Positions 1-8,276 of a DNA stretch of 64,000 nucleotides are shown here, in pieces. The notes below the pieces were generated by a model. The model was not told the DNA's origin and searched no databases. It worked only from the letters and a program-made list of their open reading frames with translations. Origin of the DNA: an uncultured Bacteroidales bacterium. GTDB taxonomy: Bacteria > Bacteroidota > Bacteroidia > Bacteroidales > Bacteroidaceae. Numbering within the stretch: the stretch's first letter is position 1; each line of letters opens with the position of its first letter. The position numbers were made by a program, and so were the translations under genes. Location: the NCBI GenBank assembly GCA_902801325.1, contig CADCHQ010000004.1, positions 124,001 through 188,000 on the forward strand. Reading direction: 5' to 3'.

Positions 1-786
1 ATACGCGAAGAACTGGAGTATTGTCATAGCTTAGGTTCGCGCTTCATCGATTTCGAGGGCGGGGAACTCTATCTTTGGAAAGATGAGAGCGTGGAAGGAC
101 ATACCTACCGTATCAACGATGTTATTGACCTTGCTCACGAGGTAGGTTTTGGGAGTGTAACGATTACAACCAATGCCCAGTTGCCTTTCATTGGTACACA
201 TGCCGACCAAGTATGGGTCTCTATGGATGGGGTGGGAGAGTGGCACGACGATATTCGAGGAAAGGGAACCTTCCAACGGCTCGATAATAACATCCGCAAT
301 TATGGAGAATGGCGTAAGAGCGTAGGTGGACAAGCACCACCTGTCTGTGTTAATGTCGTACTGAACAATCGCAATTATCCCTGTTTGGATGAAATAATGG
401 AATATGTGCGTAGTAATCCGCATATCGATCAGCTATCCGTCAACTTCCACACGCCTTTCAGCGAGACGGAAGAGCTTTTCCTTGAGCCTGAAATTCGTAA
501 TGCGCTTATAGATAAACTGATTGACTACAAGCGACGTGGCTATCCGATTATGAACAGCCGCTCCGGTTTACGTGCCATGAAGATGCGTGACGGAAAGACT
601 ATTTGTACTGACCGCTATTGCTGGGTTACAAACTTCATCTTCTCCGATGGCAGTCGTTCGCCCAAGTGTATGGGATATATGCACGGCGTCTGTGACCGCT
701 GTGGCTTCTCTATGGGAGGTGAGATGTATGCCATGCAACACTTTAAGCCCGACACCTTGTTGAGTGGGCTTAAACTTAGAATGTAG
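1..786 (+). CDS. Radical SAM protein, C-terminal part (5' end outside window)
   Basis: The reading frame is open from base 1, so the N-terminus with the CxxxCxxC iron-sulfur motif lies outside the window. What remains resembles the middle and end of a radical SAM enzyme: an FEGGELYLW segment equivalent to the GGEPLL motif that binds SAM, beta-strand/helix alternation, and a Cys-rich end (C near TDRYCW, then KCMGY and CDRCGF) that could hold a second cluster, as in HpnH/DUF3463-type proteins. The substrate cannot be told. The downstream gene is convergent, 13 bases away. The family is fairly sure; the subfamily is not. Confidence 0.7.
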   Translation: MREELEYCHSLGSRFIDFEGGELYLWKDESVEGHTYRINDVIDLAHEVGFGSVTITTNAQLPFIGTHADQVWVSMDGVGEWHDDIRGKGTFQRLDNNIRNYGEWRKSVGGQAPPVCVNVVLNNRNYPCLDEIMEYVRSNPHIDQLSVNFHTPFSETEELFLEPEIRNALIDKLIDYKRRGYPIMNSRSGLRAMKMRDGKTICTDRYCWVTNFIFSDGSRSPKCMGYMHGVCDRCGFSMGGEMYAMQHFKPDTLLSGLKLRM

Positions 787-799
787 AATAAGATAGCAA

Positions 800-1420
800 T
801 TATTTTTCGAAGACAACGATCGTTGTCCTGAAGCCAAATGCCTGCATGAGGGCAGTCATTTGTTCGCGTCCGTTCTGTTCGGCTAACTTATAGGCATTGC
901 TTCGAGCCAGTCGGCGCTTCATGCGTCGTTCGGCACGTCGGTACATTTGTTCCCTATCTTTGCCTGACCAAGAACCCGTTTCGTAGAACGTCTTTGTACG
1001 GGCTTCATCGATGAACTTCGTATTGAGTTGCTGAATGCGAGGCAAATGCAGAATGGCCGTATCTCCTTGTATAGTTAGCCAATTATCAGAGAGTTTACTG
1101 AAGTCAACTCCCAGACGAATGGTGCCTTGATAGATGCGGACCAACTCTTCATCGGAAAGGACGAAACGACTGTGTGTGGTATCGATGATTTCTTCCATTT
1201 GCATGCTCAGGAATTCCCATTTGCCAATCTTTCGGATGCTGGTTACCTGAGCAGGAGTGAGATTGATACAGGTATCGGAGACAACGCTTATTGCGATAGG
1301 ACCTTCCTCGCTTTTGATGGCTACGGAAAGCGAGCGCATAGCCATTGCCACAATAATTAGCGTAACGATAGTAACAACCCATCGCCAATGCTTCCATAAG
1401 AAAGGGAAAAACTTTTTCAT
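800..1420 (-). CDS. DUF4230 family membrane-anchored protein
   Basis: This is a 206-residue protein with one N-terminal membrane helix (WVVTIVTLIIVAMAM) and a periplasmic domain of the DUF4230 type: a conserved strand with LGVDFSKL, then the AILHLPRIQQLN segment and a C-terminal helix ending in a short strand. DUF4230 proteins are of unknown function and common in Bacteroidota. I start at MKKFFPFLWKHW because the two upstream in-frame ATGs (1435, 1438) lie in a short tandem-like stretch typical of the region just before starts in this genome. The next gene upstream is a paralogue, so the pair is probably a tandem duplication in one operon. Confidence 0.7.
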   Translation of the reverse strand: MKKFFPFLWKHWRWVVTIVTLIIVAMAMRSLSVAIKSEEGPIAISVVSDTCINLTPAQVTSIRKIGKWEFLSMQMEEIIDTTHSRFVLSDEELVRIYQGTIRLGVDFSKLSDNWLTIQGDTAILHLPRIQQLNTKFIDEARTKTFYETGSWSGKDREQMYRRAERRMKRRLARSNAYKLAEQNGREQMTALMQAFGFRTTIVVFEK

Positions 1421-1450
1421 CAATTGATCACTCATCATTGTTCATTATTG

Positions 1451-1527
1451 AGGCTTTGCCTCGAGTCTGCTCACGCTTGGCATAGCCGATGCAAGCATCG
1501 CTCTGCTCTCACTCAATCGCAGACTTC
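1451..1527. repeat. Dispersed intergenic element, GAGTCTGCTC family, copy 1
   Basis: This stretch begins with a GAGGC-ttt-GCCTC hairpin, runs through GAGTCTGCTCACGCT, has a CGATGC-aa-GCATCG core hairpin, and ends with CTCTGCTCTCACTCAATCGC and AGACTTC. The same architecture recurs at 30601-30713, 37052-37127 and 42581-42656, always outside genes. Confidence 0.75.
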
Positions 1528-1528
1528 A

Positions 1529-2209
1529 TTAGCGAAGCGCTTGTATCTTCACCGTGCTTCGTTCATTATCGTATATGTCGCGCAGATCTTCCTCAACAAA
1601 TTCCTTGCGGAAAGTAACCACGATGCGTTCTTCTGTGTATCCCATATCCGCCAATAAAGGGATGAGCAATGAAGCCGCATTCCGTTTGGCAGATTCGATG
1701 ATGCCCATTTTGGGCACAGTACGCAAGACACTGGCAACACCTTGCCGTGTAAAGCTAGTAAGTTCAGCATCCTTGAAGTCACTACGGAGCCAGCTCACAC
1801 GAGTCTTGATGCCTTCGTTGTCCACCTTTGATGAGGTAACCACGATGCGTGGGTCGGGTAGGGTAATGTGCAAGGCATCGCCCACAATCTCAACATCTTT
1901 TTCTCTTATCTGTGAAAAGTCGATGTAGGCTTGCAGGGTAACGTCGATGGGAATGGCAATCTTGCGGTCTCCCAAAGGTAGGTCTTGCTTGAACTTCATG
2001 CCCAGGAACGAACCTTGAAGTTGTTTTAGGTCGTTGTGGGTAACTATCTTGTGGACGATGTATTCCGAGGTGTAGAGGCGCGATTGCTTGCTGATGGCAG
2101 TGGCAATGCTAACTTGCTCATCAGTCTTCTCGCTCTCTGGCCGTCCGACTTCCTGCTTTGTACAGGAAGTCAGCATAGCTATAATAATAAAGAATAAGAT
2201 TCGTTTCAA
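1529..2209 (-). CDS. DUF4230 family lipoprotein
   Basis: This is a 226-residue protein starting with a lipoprotein signal (KRILFFIIIAMLTSC, Cys about residue 16) followed by a DUF4230 domain: a YIDFSQIREKDVEI segment, the ALHITLPDPRIV strand and a C-terminal EERIVVTF strand. It is paralogous to its downstream neighbour, which keeps a membrane helix instead of a lipid anchor. No ATG precedes the signal peptide; I use the TTG at 2209 that reads MKRILFF. A second TTG at 2224 lies in the heptad repeat that precedes the gene. Function unknown; cell-envelope location inferred. Confidence 0.68.
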   Translation of the reverse strand: MKRILFFIIIAMLTSCTKQEVGRPESEKTDEQVSIATAISKQSRLYTSEYIVHKIVTHNDLKQLQGSFLGMKFKQDLPLGDRKIAIPIDVTLQAYIDFSQIREKDVEIVGDALHITLPDPRIVVTSSKVDNEGIKTRVSWLRSDFKDAELTSFTRQGVASVLRTVPKMGIIESAKRNAASLLIPLLADMGYTEERIVVTFRKEFVEEDLRDIYDNERSTVKIQALR

Positions 2210-2246
2210 ACTTTCAACTATCAACTATCAACTCTAAACTCTCAAC
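2208..2246. repeat. Heptad tandem repeat (TCAACTA/TCAACTC) before a start codon
   Basis: Repeated 7-mers of the form TCAACTA or TCAACTC sit between the DUF2207 stop and the DUF4230 lipoprotein start. Similar 7-mer arrays with different sequences lie beside many starts in this window. Confidence 0.7.
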
Positions 2247-2247
2247 T

Positions 2248-3885
2248 TTATCTCACTCCACCACCGAAGCCTCCGCCGGAGAAACCGCCTCCTCCGCCCC
2301 ACGAAGCGCGGCCTCCACCTCCTGCAGCACGGGCCTCTCGTTCGGCCTTGTTCATGGCAGCACGGGCCGTGCTCTGGTGCATGGTGCTTCGAATCATAGG
2401 CAAGGTAGTTTCGTTGGCCATCTGCTGAGCCACCTGGTCCATATTGAAGTATTCGGGGTTAATCTTCTTCATGTCACGGATGACTTGGTCGGCAATGCCG
2501 AATAGGGTGGCATAGATCATATAGTCTTTCCATAGTGTAACTTCACCCACGTTGCGCTCGTCGAGCAGTGTAAATTCCTTCAGGAACTTGCGTAAACCAA
2601 ACACTTTCTTTACCTCGTCAATTTGGTCACGGTATTGGTAGATGCGCGTCTTGGTGTGCAGTGTTTGGATAAAAGAGTCGGCGTAACTCTGGTTATGGCG
2701 ACTATTCATCCAAGAGCGCAGTTCCTTAGGTTCGAGCACGGTGTCTGTCCCCGCTGCATCGCGGAAAATCTTGTGTACCATGCGCAACAGTTGAGGATAC
2801 TCTTTATTCTCAGGTAGGGAATGGATAACAAAGTGTTGCTCCGTCTTTCCCTTACTGTTCATAGCAGAATCGATGCTGATGGCTCCATCGTTGATAAGAC
2901 GAAGAATGCATGCCGATAGTAGGTTGTTATAGTCTGCCCCCACATACTTATAGGCATTCACCACATCATTTGTTGCTTGCAGGTTGCCGTCATAGGGCAG
3001 GTCGCGATACCAAAGCAGGTCCTTCATCACCTGTTTGCGTTGGCGCCATACATAGAAGAAATAGCTGAACAGGAGCAATAGTGGTAGCAGGATAAGTGCC
3101 AAGACAAACAGAGCCAAAGCTATCTTGTCGTCGCGTGTCATCTCGTCTGTATAGTCACTCCCTTCAAAGGCACGACCCTTTAGCATCTCAAAACTATTCT
3201 CGTTGACAATAGATGGCGTGAACAAGCCTTTCGGGAACCGAGACATCACTATCATGGCACTACGTTGACTGAAAGGTTCGTCGGATTCGGCCACGATGCT
3301 GTCACCGATGAGATTGACCTCTCCACTATAGCGGAAGGCCCATACGCCAACACTGTCAGCATCAAAGTGTATGGTGTCTTCGGGTACGATTACCAACCTC
3401 ACATGTTGGGGACTGGGCTGAATGCCCTCGGCAACGAACATGTAATTGAAACCGTCGGCATCGGCATACCCACGCAACAGGTTTGTAATGGTGTATTGCG
3501 TTACATAGGTTCGACTGCCACTCTCTCCCAAACCCCAGCACAGCTCATAGCCATCGTGCTTCGTGACGATACCGCATCTTCCAGCTTTTTGCTGACGGCT
3601 TTGGTTAATGTCCCAATAGGACTGTGGCTCGTAGGTGTAACCTGTTTCGTCAGTTACGCTGAAGTCCTTCAGTTCACTGTCATTAAGGTTCCCGATGACT
3701 ATGTAACATTCCGTACCCTCAGAGTCGATGCTCATCTGTCGGGTCTCTGTTATCCGTGCATCACCATTCGGTTGCAATACGACACGAATGCTCAAATCGT
3801 ATAACTGAGGACGAGCCTCGAGTGATGGAGTGAAGAAATGAAGAAGTGATGAAGTGAACAGTATAGTGAGGAAAAACTTTTTCAT
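2248..3885 (-). CDS. DUF2207 domain membrane protein with Gly-rich tail
   Basis: This is a 545-residue protein. It begins with a signal peptide (KKFFLTILFTSSLLHFF...LEARP), then a periplasmic beta-rich DUF2207 domain (about residues 28-230), a membrane helix near residue 265 (ALALFVLALILLPLLLLF), a cytosolic part, and a C-terminal tail made of Gly/Ser/Phe ending GFSGGGFGGGVR. DUF2207 proteins with this tail usually sit beside lemA, as here. The role is unknown; it is thought to be an envelope-stress or quality-control partner of LemA. It lies in a minus-strand run with LemA and the small four-helix protein, only 8 bases after the latter. Confidence 0.8.
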   Translation of the reverse strand: MKKFFLTILFTSSLLHFFTPSLEARPQLYDLSIRVVLQPNGDARITETRQMSIDSEGTECYIVIGNLNDSELKDFSVTDETGYTYEPQSYWDINQSRQQKAGRCGIVTKHDGYELCWGLGESGSRTYVTQYTITNLLRGYADADGFNYMFVAEGIQPSPQHVRLVIVPEDTIHFDADSVGVWAFRYSGEVNLIGDSIVAESDEPFSQRSAMIVMSRFPKGLFTPSIVNENSFEMLKGRAFEGSDYTDEMTRDDKIALALFVLALILLPLLLLFSYFFYVWRQRKQVMKDLLWYRDLPYDGNLQATNDVVNAYKYVGADYNNLLSACILRLINDGAISIDSAMNSKGKTEQHFVIHSLPENKEYPQLLRMVHKIFRDAAGTDTVLEPKELRSWMNSRHNQSYADSFIQTLHTKTRIYQYRDQIDEVKKVFGLRKFLKEFTLLDERNVGEVTLWKDYMIYATLFGIADQVIRDMKKINPEYFNMDQVAQQMANETTLPMIRSTMHQSTARAAMNKAEREARAAGGGGRASWGGGGGFSGGGFGGGVR

Positions 3886-3893
3886 AATGTACG

Positions 3894-4241
3894 TTAAATG
3901 TTCTTTGCACTTTTACAACTTGCAACTAATATATTAATGAGTTCATTGCAGTCTGCAATTATATCTTTAAACTGTTCTTCTGTTATGGTGTTCGTAGCCT
4001 TTAATAAACGAAGCCAATATCTTGTCTCGCTTGCTTCCTTAAGTGAAATTGTCATTTTTGATATGAAGTCGGCTTTGGACTGAGCAAACTTAGCTTCTGC
4101 TATGTTTGCCCCTATGGAAGTCCCAGAACGCATCATTTGTTTTGATATGATAAACTCCTTCTTTTCTTCAATTAAGAATCTATAGAGATCTATCAAACGT
4201 ATTGAAAACTGGAAACTTTTTTCCTCGAGTATTCCTTTCAT
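3894..4241 (-). CDS. Four-helix bundle protein (23S rRNA intervening-sequence protein family)
   Basis: This is a 115-residue all-helical protein with the hallmark of this family: SFQFSIRLIDLYRFL, then QMMRSGTSIGANIAEA, and SLKEASETRYWLRLL. Relatives were first seen in insertions within 23S rRNA genes, but most stand alone as here; their function is unknown. It sits between lemA and the DUF2207 gene, which are usually adjacent, suggesting it was inserted into that operon. Confidence 0.85.
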   Translation of the reverse strand: MKGILEEKSFQFSIRLIDLYRFLIEEKKEFIISKQMMRSGTSIGANIAEAKFAQSKADFISKMTISLKEASETRYWLRLLKATNTITEEQFKDIIADCNELINILVASCKSAKNI

Positions 4242-4251
4242 TAGTCTTTCA

Positions 4252-4292
4252 CCTCACTTCATCACTTCATCGTTCCATCACCTCATCACTTC
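4252..4292. repeat. Heptad-like tandem repeat (TCATCACT/TCACTTCA)
   Basis: Degenerate TCATCACTTCA-type units fill the short gap between the four-helix gene and lemA. Confidence 0.6.
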
Positions 4293-4846
4293 TTAAATGC
4301 TTCATCGAGGTTGGGATAACTCTTCTTTTCTTCGCTGTCAACTTTCAAGTATTCCTTCTCAACGAAGTGCAGGACAGAAGCCACGATGCTCGAAGGCCAC
4401 TGACGCACCATACGATTCATCTTGGTGGCAGTATCGTTGTAAACCATACGCGACATACGCACGTTCTCTTCGTACTGCTTCATTCCCTCCATAGCTTCCT
4501 GGTAGAGACCGGCAGCCTTCAACTCGGGATAAGCTTCGCCGATGGCAATCAGACGGCCCATCACTTGACTGAGGGCAGAGGTCTGTTCGTTAACGGCCTC
4601 GGGCGTATTCACTTGTTCGCCACGACGCTGTTGGATGACCTCAATCAGAGTCTCAGATTCGTGCTTGGCATACTGTGCGGCAGTCTTTGCCAGAGCCAAT
4701 ACGGCATCCCAACGGGAGTTTAGCTGAACTTCAATCTGACTCAGGGCATTCTTACAAAGTTCGTCTAGATTGACCAGCGAGCGCTGAGTCGAGATGAAAT
4801 AACCAATGACGATAACCGCCAATACGATAAGAATAATTGTTACCAT
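4286..4846 (-). CDS. LemA family protein
   Basis: This is a 186-residue protein with one N-terminal membrane helix (TIILIVLAVIVIGYFI) followed by the long antiparallel helices of LemA: NLDELCKNALSQIEVQLNSR, then the conserved segment around ALSQVMGRLIAIGEAYPELKA, and a C-terminal KVDSEEKKSYPNL region, which matches the FxxxE..P.L end typical of the family. The length is normal. LemA is a membrane protein of uncertain role. It is the first gene of the run with the four-helix and DUF2207 genes. Confidence 0.9.
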   Translation of the reverse strand: MVTIILIVLAVIVIGYFISTQRSLVNLDELCKNALSQIEVQLNSRWDAVLALAKTAAQYAKHESETLIEVIQQRRGEQVNTPEAVNEQTSALSQVMGRLIAIGEAYPELKAAGLYQEAMEGMKQYEENVRMSRMVYNDTATKMNRMVRQWPSSIVASVLHFVEKEYLKVDSEEKKSYPNLDEAFKK

Positions 4847-4940
4847 AATTATTTAGTATTAAAAGTTTACGGCGTTAAAGTTACGAATTTAATGCGAAAC
4901 GGCAAGCACCTCGGGCTACTTTTCTCCCTTCTCGACTTGC

Positions 4941-5243
4941 TTAGCGAATGTCGAAGATGCGGAAGAAGCCTGTCAGTGTGAACACCTCGCGTATTCCCTC
5001 GCTCAGGTTTCGAATAGTTAGTTGGCCTCCTTTGCTATGGACTTGCTTAAGTAAGGTAAGCAGAATTCTAAGCCCCGAACTGCTTATGTATTCCAACTGT
5101 GCCATATCCAGTTCGATATTGCGGTGGGCTTGTTCCATGAATGACTGCATGTCCTTGGCAAACTGTTCAGAGGCAGCTGTGTCGAGTCGTCCCGAGAGTG
5201 TTCCTTTCAGACCATTGTCGTATTCTGTGATGGTGACTGTCAT
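4941..5243 (-). CDS. STAS domain protein (anti-sigma factor antagonist-like)
   Basis: This is a 100-residue single STAS domain: GLKGTLSGRLDTAASEQF, IELDMAQLEYISSSGLRILL. The Ser in ISSSGL is the residue normally phosphorylated by an anti-sigma kinase in SpoIIAA/RsbV proteins. No kinase or PP2C gene is nearby. The gene follows the SLC13-type permease on the same strand with a 34-base gap, so a role linked to transport cannot be excluded, although transporter STAS domains are normally fused to SulP rather than SLC13 carriers. Confidence 0.85.
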   Translation of the reverse strand: MTVTITEYDNGLKGTLSGRLDTAASEQFAKDMQSFMEQAHRNIELDMAQLEYISSSGLRILLTLLKQVHSKGGQLTIRNLSEGIREVFTLTGFFRIFDIR

Positions 5244-5277
5244 TGTAGATGAGATGGATTATGGTTGAGATTTATAG

Positions 5278-7077
5278 TTATGGTAGCGGCGTGATAGGCC
5301 AGAGTAGGTTGACTGCCAACAAATTAGTGGCCAGAATGATGAGGGCCATCCAAAAGCCCACCTTGGCAAAGTCGGAGAATCGGTAACCGCCAGGACCATA
5401 GACCAGCATGTGGGTAGGTGAACCGATAGGGGTGATGAAGCACGAACTAACGGCAATCATCAGTGCCACACAGAAGGGGAAGGGGTCGTATCCCATAGTG
5501 GTTGCGGCATTGTAGATGATAGGGAAGAAGATGGCACCCGTGGCCGTGTTTGAGATAAACTCTGTAGTGAACATTCCCGCCATGCATATTGCCGCCATCA
5601 CAACGATGGGATTGTCGCCACACACTGACAGAATGCCGTTTGCAATCATTTGTGCCAGCCCCGTCTTGGCAATGGCTGTGCCCATGACAACTGATCCGGC
5701 AAACACCATCAGGATGTTCCAATTGATGGCTTTCATGGCTTGGTCGATGGAACAACACCTGCAAATCACCATAGCCAGCGCTGCGATGAAGGCCGCTTGA
5801 AGCAATGTCATCACGCCTAATGAAGAGAGAGCAATCATGCCTATCATGATGAGTGTGGAGACGAGTGTCTTCTTACCGATGTTGGGTAGGTCCTCAGAGT
5901 CGAAGAACTGTAATTGCTTTTTAGTTTCATCACTGATGCTCTTCATCTTTGGTGGACATTCCAACAACAGCGTGTCGCCTGCTTGCAGCACGATGTCGCG
6001 TGGACTGGCTTCGATGCGTTCTCCTTGTCGGCTAACAGCAACAAGTGTCAGTTGGTCATTCTTCTCAAATCCCGTTTCTTCCCATCGCTTGCCAATGGCC
6101 GTGCTAACGAAACCAATTGAGGCGGTCTTCAGTTTACGATTGGGGTCAATCTCATCGATGCTGAAGACATGATGGTCGGCATTCACTAGTCCGTGACTCT
6201 TGCGCAACTCGATGAGTTCGTCTATCTGGCCGGCGTATATCAGGCGGTCGCCTCCAATGATAAACTCATCGGCAGGAACGGGGGAGATAACCTCCTTGTC
6301 GAAACGCACGATTTCGATGAGGCTACCTCCGCGCACATTGTTCAGCTTAGCTTCTTCTACGGTTTGCCCTACATGCTGAGAACTTGTGGGAACAAGCATT
6401 TCCAGCGTGTATTCACCTGTCGACTCGAAGCCTTCTTCGGGAGCTTTTCGTTCGGGAAGCCAACGACGCAATAGAACCATCGTCAGTACGCCTACAGCCA
6501 AACAAAATAGACCTGGAATCATTGGCGTTAGCACATTCATGGCATTTCCCGTCTGCTCGGCATACATGCCAGAGATAATCATGTTCGGTGGAGTACCAAT
6601 AAGGGTACATACGCCACCCATGCCTGAGGCATAGCTCAATGGAATAAGTAGTTTGGAAGGTGTGATATTAAGCTTTCTGCCCCACATCTTCACAACATTC
6701 ACAAACAAGGCCACCACGGTGGTGTTGTTGAGGAAGGAAGAGAGGAAGGCCACTGGGAACATCAGGCGCATGATAGCCTTTGGATAGCTGCCTGGTGTAC
6801 CCAGCAAGTGACGTGTCATCCACTGAAGCACACCCGTATGGACAAGACCGGACACAACGACAAACAGGGCACCGATGACTACAACTGAGGGACTACTGAA
6901 TCCGGATAGAGCCTCTCCAGAGGTAAGTACTCCTGTAATGAACAATATGGCTATGGCACCAAGGAATGCCGATTCGGCAGAAATTTTGGTAAAGAGCAGC
7001 GTTATAAATACCGTCAGCACAGTCACGATGGTTATCCACGCATCGAGTCCGAGTCCGAGAAATATGATGCTTTCCAT
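5278..7077 (-). CDS. SLC13-family anion permease with two RCK_C (TrkA-C) domains
   Basis: This is a 599-residue membrane protein. The N-terminal half has hydrophobic spans and the SLC13/ArsB signature SSFLNNTTVVALF plus IGTPPNMIISGMYA; a soluble insert of two RCK_C domains follows (about residues 225-390, VGQTVEEAKLNNVRGGSLIEI and GKRWEETGF); the C-terminal half repeats the transporter fold with FISNTATGAIFFP and ITPIGSPTHMLVYGPGGY. Such carriers move dicarboxylates, sulfate or related anions with sodium. The substrate cannot be read from sequence. It lies upstream of the STAS gene. Confidence 0.88.
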   Translation of the reverse strand: MESIIFLGLGLDAWITIVTVLTVFITLLFTKISAESAFLGAIAILFITGVLTSGEALSGFSSPSVVVIGALFVVVSGLVHTGVLQWMTRHLLGTPGSYPKAIMRLMFPVAFLSSFLNNTTVVALFVNVVKMWGRKLNITPSKLLIPLSYASGMGGVCTLIGTPPNMIISGMYAEQTGNAMNVLTPMIPGLFCLAVGVLTMVLLRRWLPERKAPEEGFESTGEYTLEMLVPTSSQHVGQTVEEAKLNNVRGGSLIEIVRFDKEVISPVPADEFIIGGDRLIYAGQIDELIELRKSHGLVNADHHVFSIDEIDPNRKLKTASIGFVSTAIGKRWEETGFEKNDQLTLVAVSRQGERIEASPRDIVLQAGDTLLLECPPKMKSISDETKKQLQFFDSEDLPNIGKKTLVSTLIMIGMIALSSLGVMTLLQAAFIAALAMVICRCCSIDQAMKAINWNILMVFAGSVVMGTAIAKTGLAQMIANGILSVCGDNPIVVMAAICMAGMFTTEFISNTATGAIFFPIIYNAATTMGYDPFPFCVALMIAVSSCFITPIGSPTHMLVYGPGGYRFSDFAKVGFWMALIILATNLLAVNLLWPITPLP

Positions 7078-7134
7078 AATAATGTAATTGTTGGCAAATA
7101 CGAAGAAGCTGAGTCCAGAGTTGGGAAGGGCGCG

Positions 7135-7725
7135 TTAGCTAATCAGGTATCTTGCTTTCACTACCTCCCAGTCGATAATGTCCCAAAGTGCAGACAAGTG
7201 GTCGGGACGCCGATTCTGATAATCCAGATAGTAGGCATGCTCCCACACATCGAAGGTAAGCAGGGGGCGTAGGCCACGTTGAACAGGATTGGCAGCATTG
7301 GTCTCTTGGGTAATGACCAGTGAACCATCGTCCTTGGCGGACAGCCATACCCAACCCGAACCAAATAGAGTCGCACCTGCTTTCTGGAACTCTTCCTTAA
7401 ACATGGCAAACGAACCAAATGTCTCGCCAATGGCTTCCATCAGTTCGTTCTCGGGAATATTATTTTCCTTCGGCGCACGGAATTGCCCAAAATACAGTTC
7501 GTGGTTTAGAATCTGTCCAGCATTATTCAGTATGCCGCCTTTAGCTTGCTTTACAATATCCACAAGCGAGAGGTCTTCCATTCCTGAACCCGGAAGAAGA
7601 TTATTTAGATTATTCACATAGGCTGCCAGATGCTTCCCGTGGTGAATTTCAATGGTTCTTTGACTAATTACCGGCTCTAGTGCATCCGCAGCGTAAGGCA
7701 ATGCCATCAGTTCAAAATGTGCCAT
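7135..7725 (-). CDS. sodB: Superoxide dismutase (Fe/Mn)
   Basis: This is a 196-residue cytosolic Fe/Mn superoxide dismutase. The metal ligands are visible: EIHHGKHLAAYV (first His), LNHELYFGQF (second His), and DVWEHAYYLDYQN (Asp and His). The length is typical. A TTG 57 bases upstream keeps the frame open, but it lies upstream of the best promoter box (TATCTTCG on the minus strand at 7753-7760), so the ATG of MAHFELMALPYA is the start. Bacteroidales enzymes of this family are often able to use Fe or Mn. It is monocistronic and divergent from the rhodanese gene. Confidence 0.95.
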   Translation of the reverse strand: MAHFELMALPYAADALEPVISQRTIEIHHGKHLAAYVNNLNNLLPGSGMEDLSLVDIVKQAKGGILNNAGQILNHELYFGQFRAPKENNIPENELMEAIGETFGSFAMFKEEFQKAGATLFGSGWVWLSAKDDGSLVITQETNAANPVQRGLRPLLTFDVWEHAYYLDYQNRRPDHLSALWDIIDWEVVKARYLIS

Positions 7726-7752
7726 AGTGTAGTGTATTAGAGTTTCTTGTGG

Positions 7753-7760
7753 CGAAGATA
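7753..7760 (-). promoter_or_regulatory. Promoter -7 box of sodB
   Basis: TATCTTCG on the minus strand, one base off TAnnTTTG, lies 28 bases before the start codon and fixes the choice of start. Confidence 0.55.
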
Positions 7761-7764
7761 CAAA

Positions 7765-7792
7765 ACAATTGACAATTGACAATTGATAATTG
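7765..7792. repeat. Heptad tandem repeat (CAATTGA)n between divergent genes
   Basis: Four units of CAATTGA/AAATTGA type lie between sodB and the rhodanese gene and overlap where the upstream promoter elements would be. Confidence 0.7.
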
Positions 7793-7804
7793 GCAAATAT
7801 TTAA

Positions 7805-7812
7805 TAACTTTG
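7805..7812 (+). promoter_or_regulatory. Promoter -7 box (TAACTTTG) of the rhodanese gene
   Basis: A perfect TAnnTTTG with a TTG 19 bases upstream (7783-7785, inside the heptad repeat). Confidence 0.65.
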
Positions 7813-7876
7813 CGAATAATTAATATGAAATGCCCACGAAACCCATATGTGGGAACTTGGATTAATGCATAAATAA

Positions 7877-8275
7877 ATGAGAAAGATGTTACTTACACTT
7901 CTGTTTGCCGTCATTGCTGCCATTGCATGGGCCTTAATGAAGAACCACCATACTGGCTTCAAGTCTGTAGACACGGCTGAGTTTGCCGAAGTAATTAAAG
8001 ATACTGCTGTACAATTGGTTGATGTTCGTACCCCGATGGAATATGCCGAGGGTCACCTTCCCGGTGCTATGCTCATCGATGTAAAGGACAGCACCTTTTT
8101 ACTGAAAGCCAAGGCAACGCTCTCTCAAGACCATCTCGTAGCTGTCTATTGCCGTAGTGGGCGTCGTTCGGCTACGGCCGCAAGTCAACTTGTAAAGGCG
8201 GGGTTCGAAGTCATCAACCTCAAGGGTGGTATCCTCGCATGGCAAGCCGAAGAGCGTGAGGTCGTGAAAGATTGA
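7877..8275 (+). CDS. Membrane-anchored rhodanese-like sulfurtransferase
   Basis: This is a 132-residue protein with an N-terminal signal or anchor helix (LLTLLFAVIAAIAWALM) and one rhodanese domain: VDVRTPMEYAEGHLPGAMLID, then the active-site loop YCRSGRRSATAA with the catalytic Cys, and a final KGGILAWQAE. It probably acts on the periplasmic side, transferring sulfur or acting in redox repair; the substrate is unknown. It has its own promoter and is convergent with the metallo-hydrolase gene, the two stops being one base apart. Confidence 0.9.
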   Translation: MRKMLLTLLFAVIAAIAWALMKNHHTGFKSVDTAEFAEVIKDTAVQLVDVRTPMEYAEGHLPGAMLIDVKDSTFLLKAKATLSQDHLVAVYCRSGRRSATAASQLVKAGFEVINLKGGILAWQAEEREVVKD

Positions 8276-8276
8276 C

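Noticed and set aside
7135..7782. Longer superoxide dismutase start at 7782 (TTG)
   Set aside because: It lies upstream of the best promoter box and in a heptad repeat; the ATG at 7725 gives the family's normal N-terminus.
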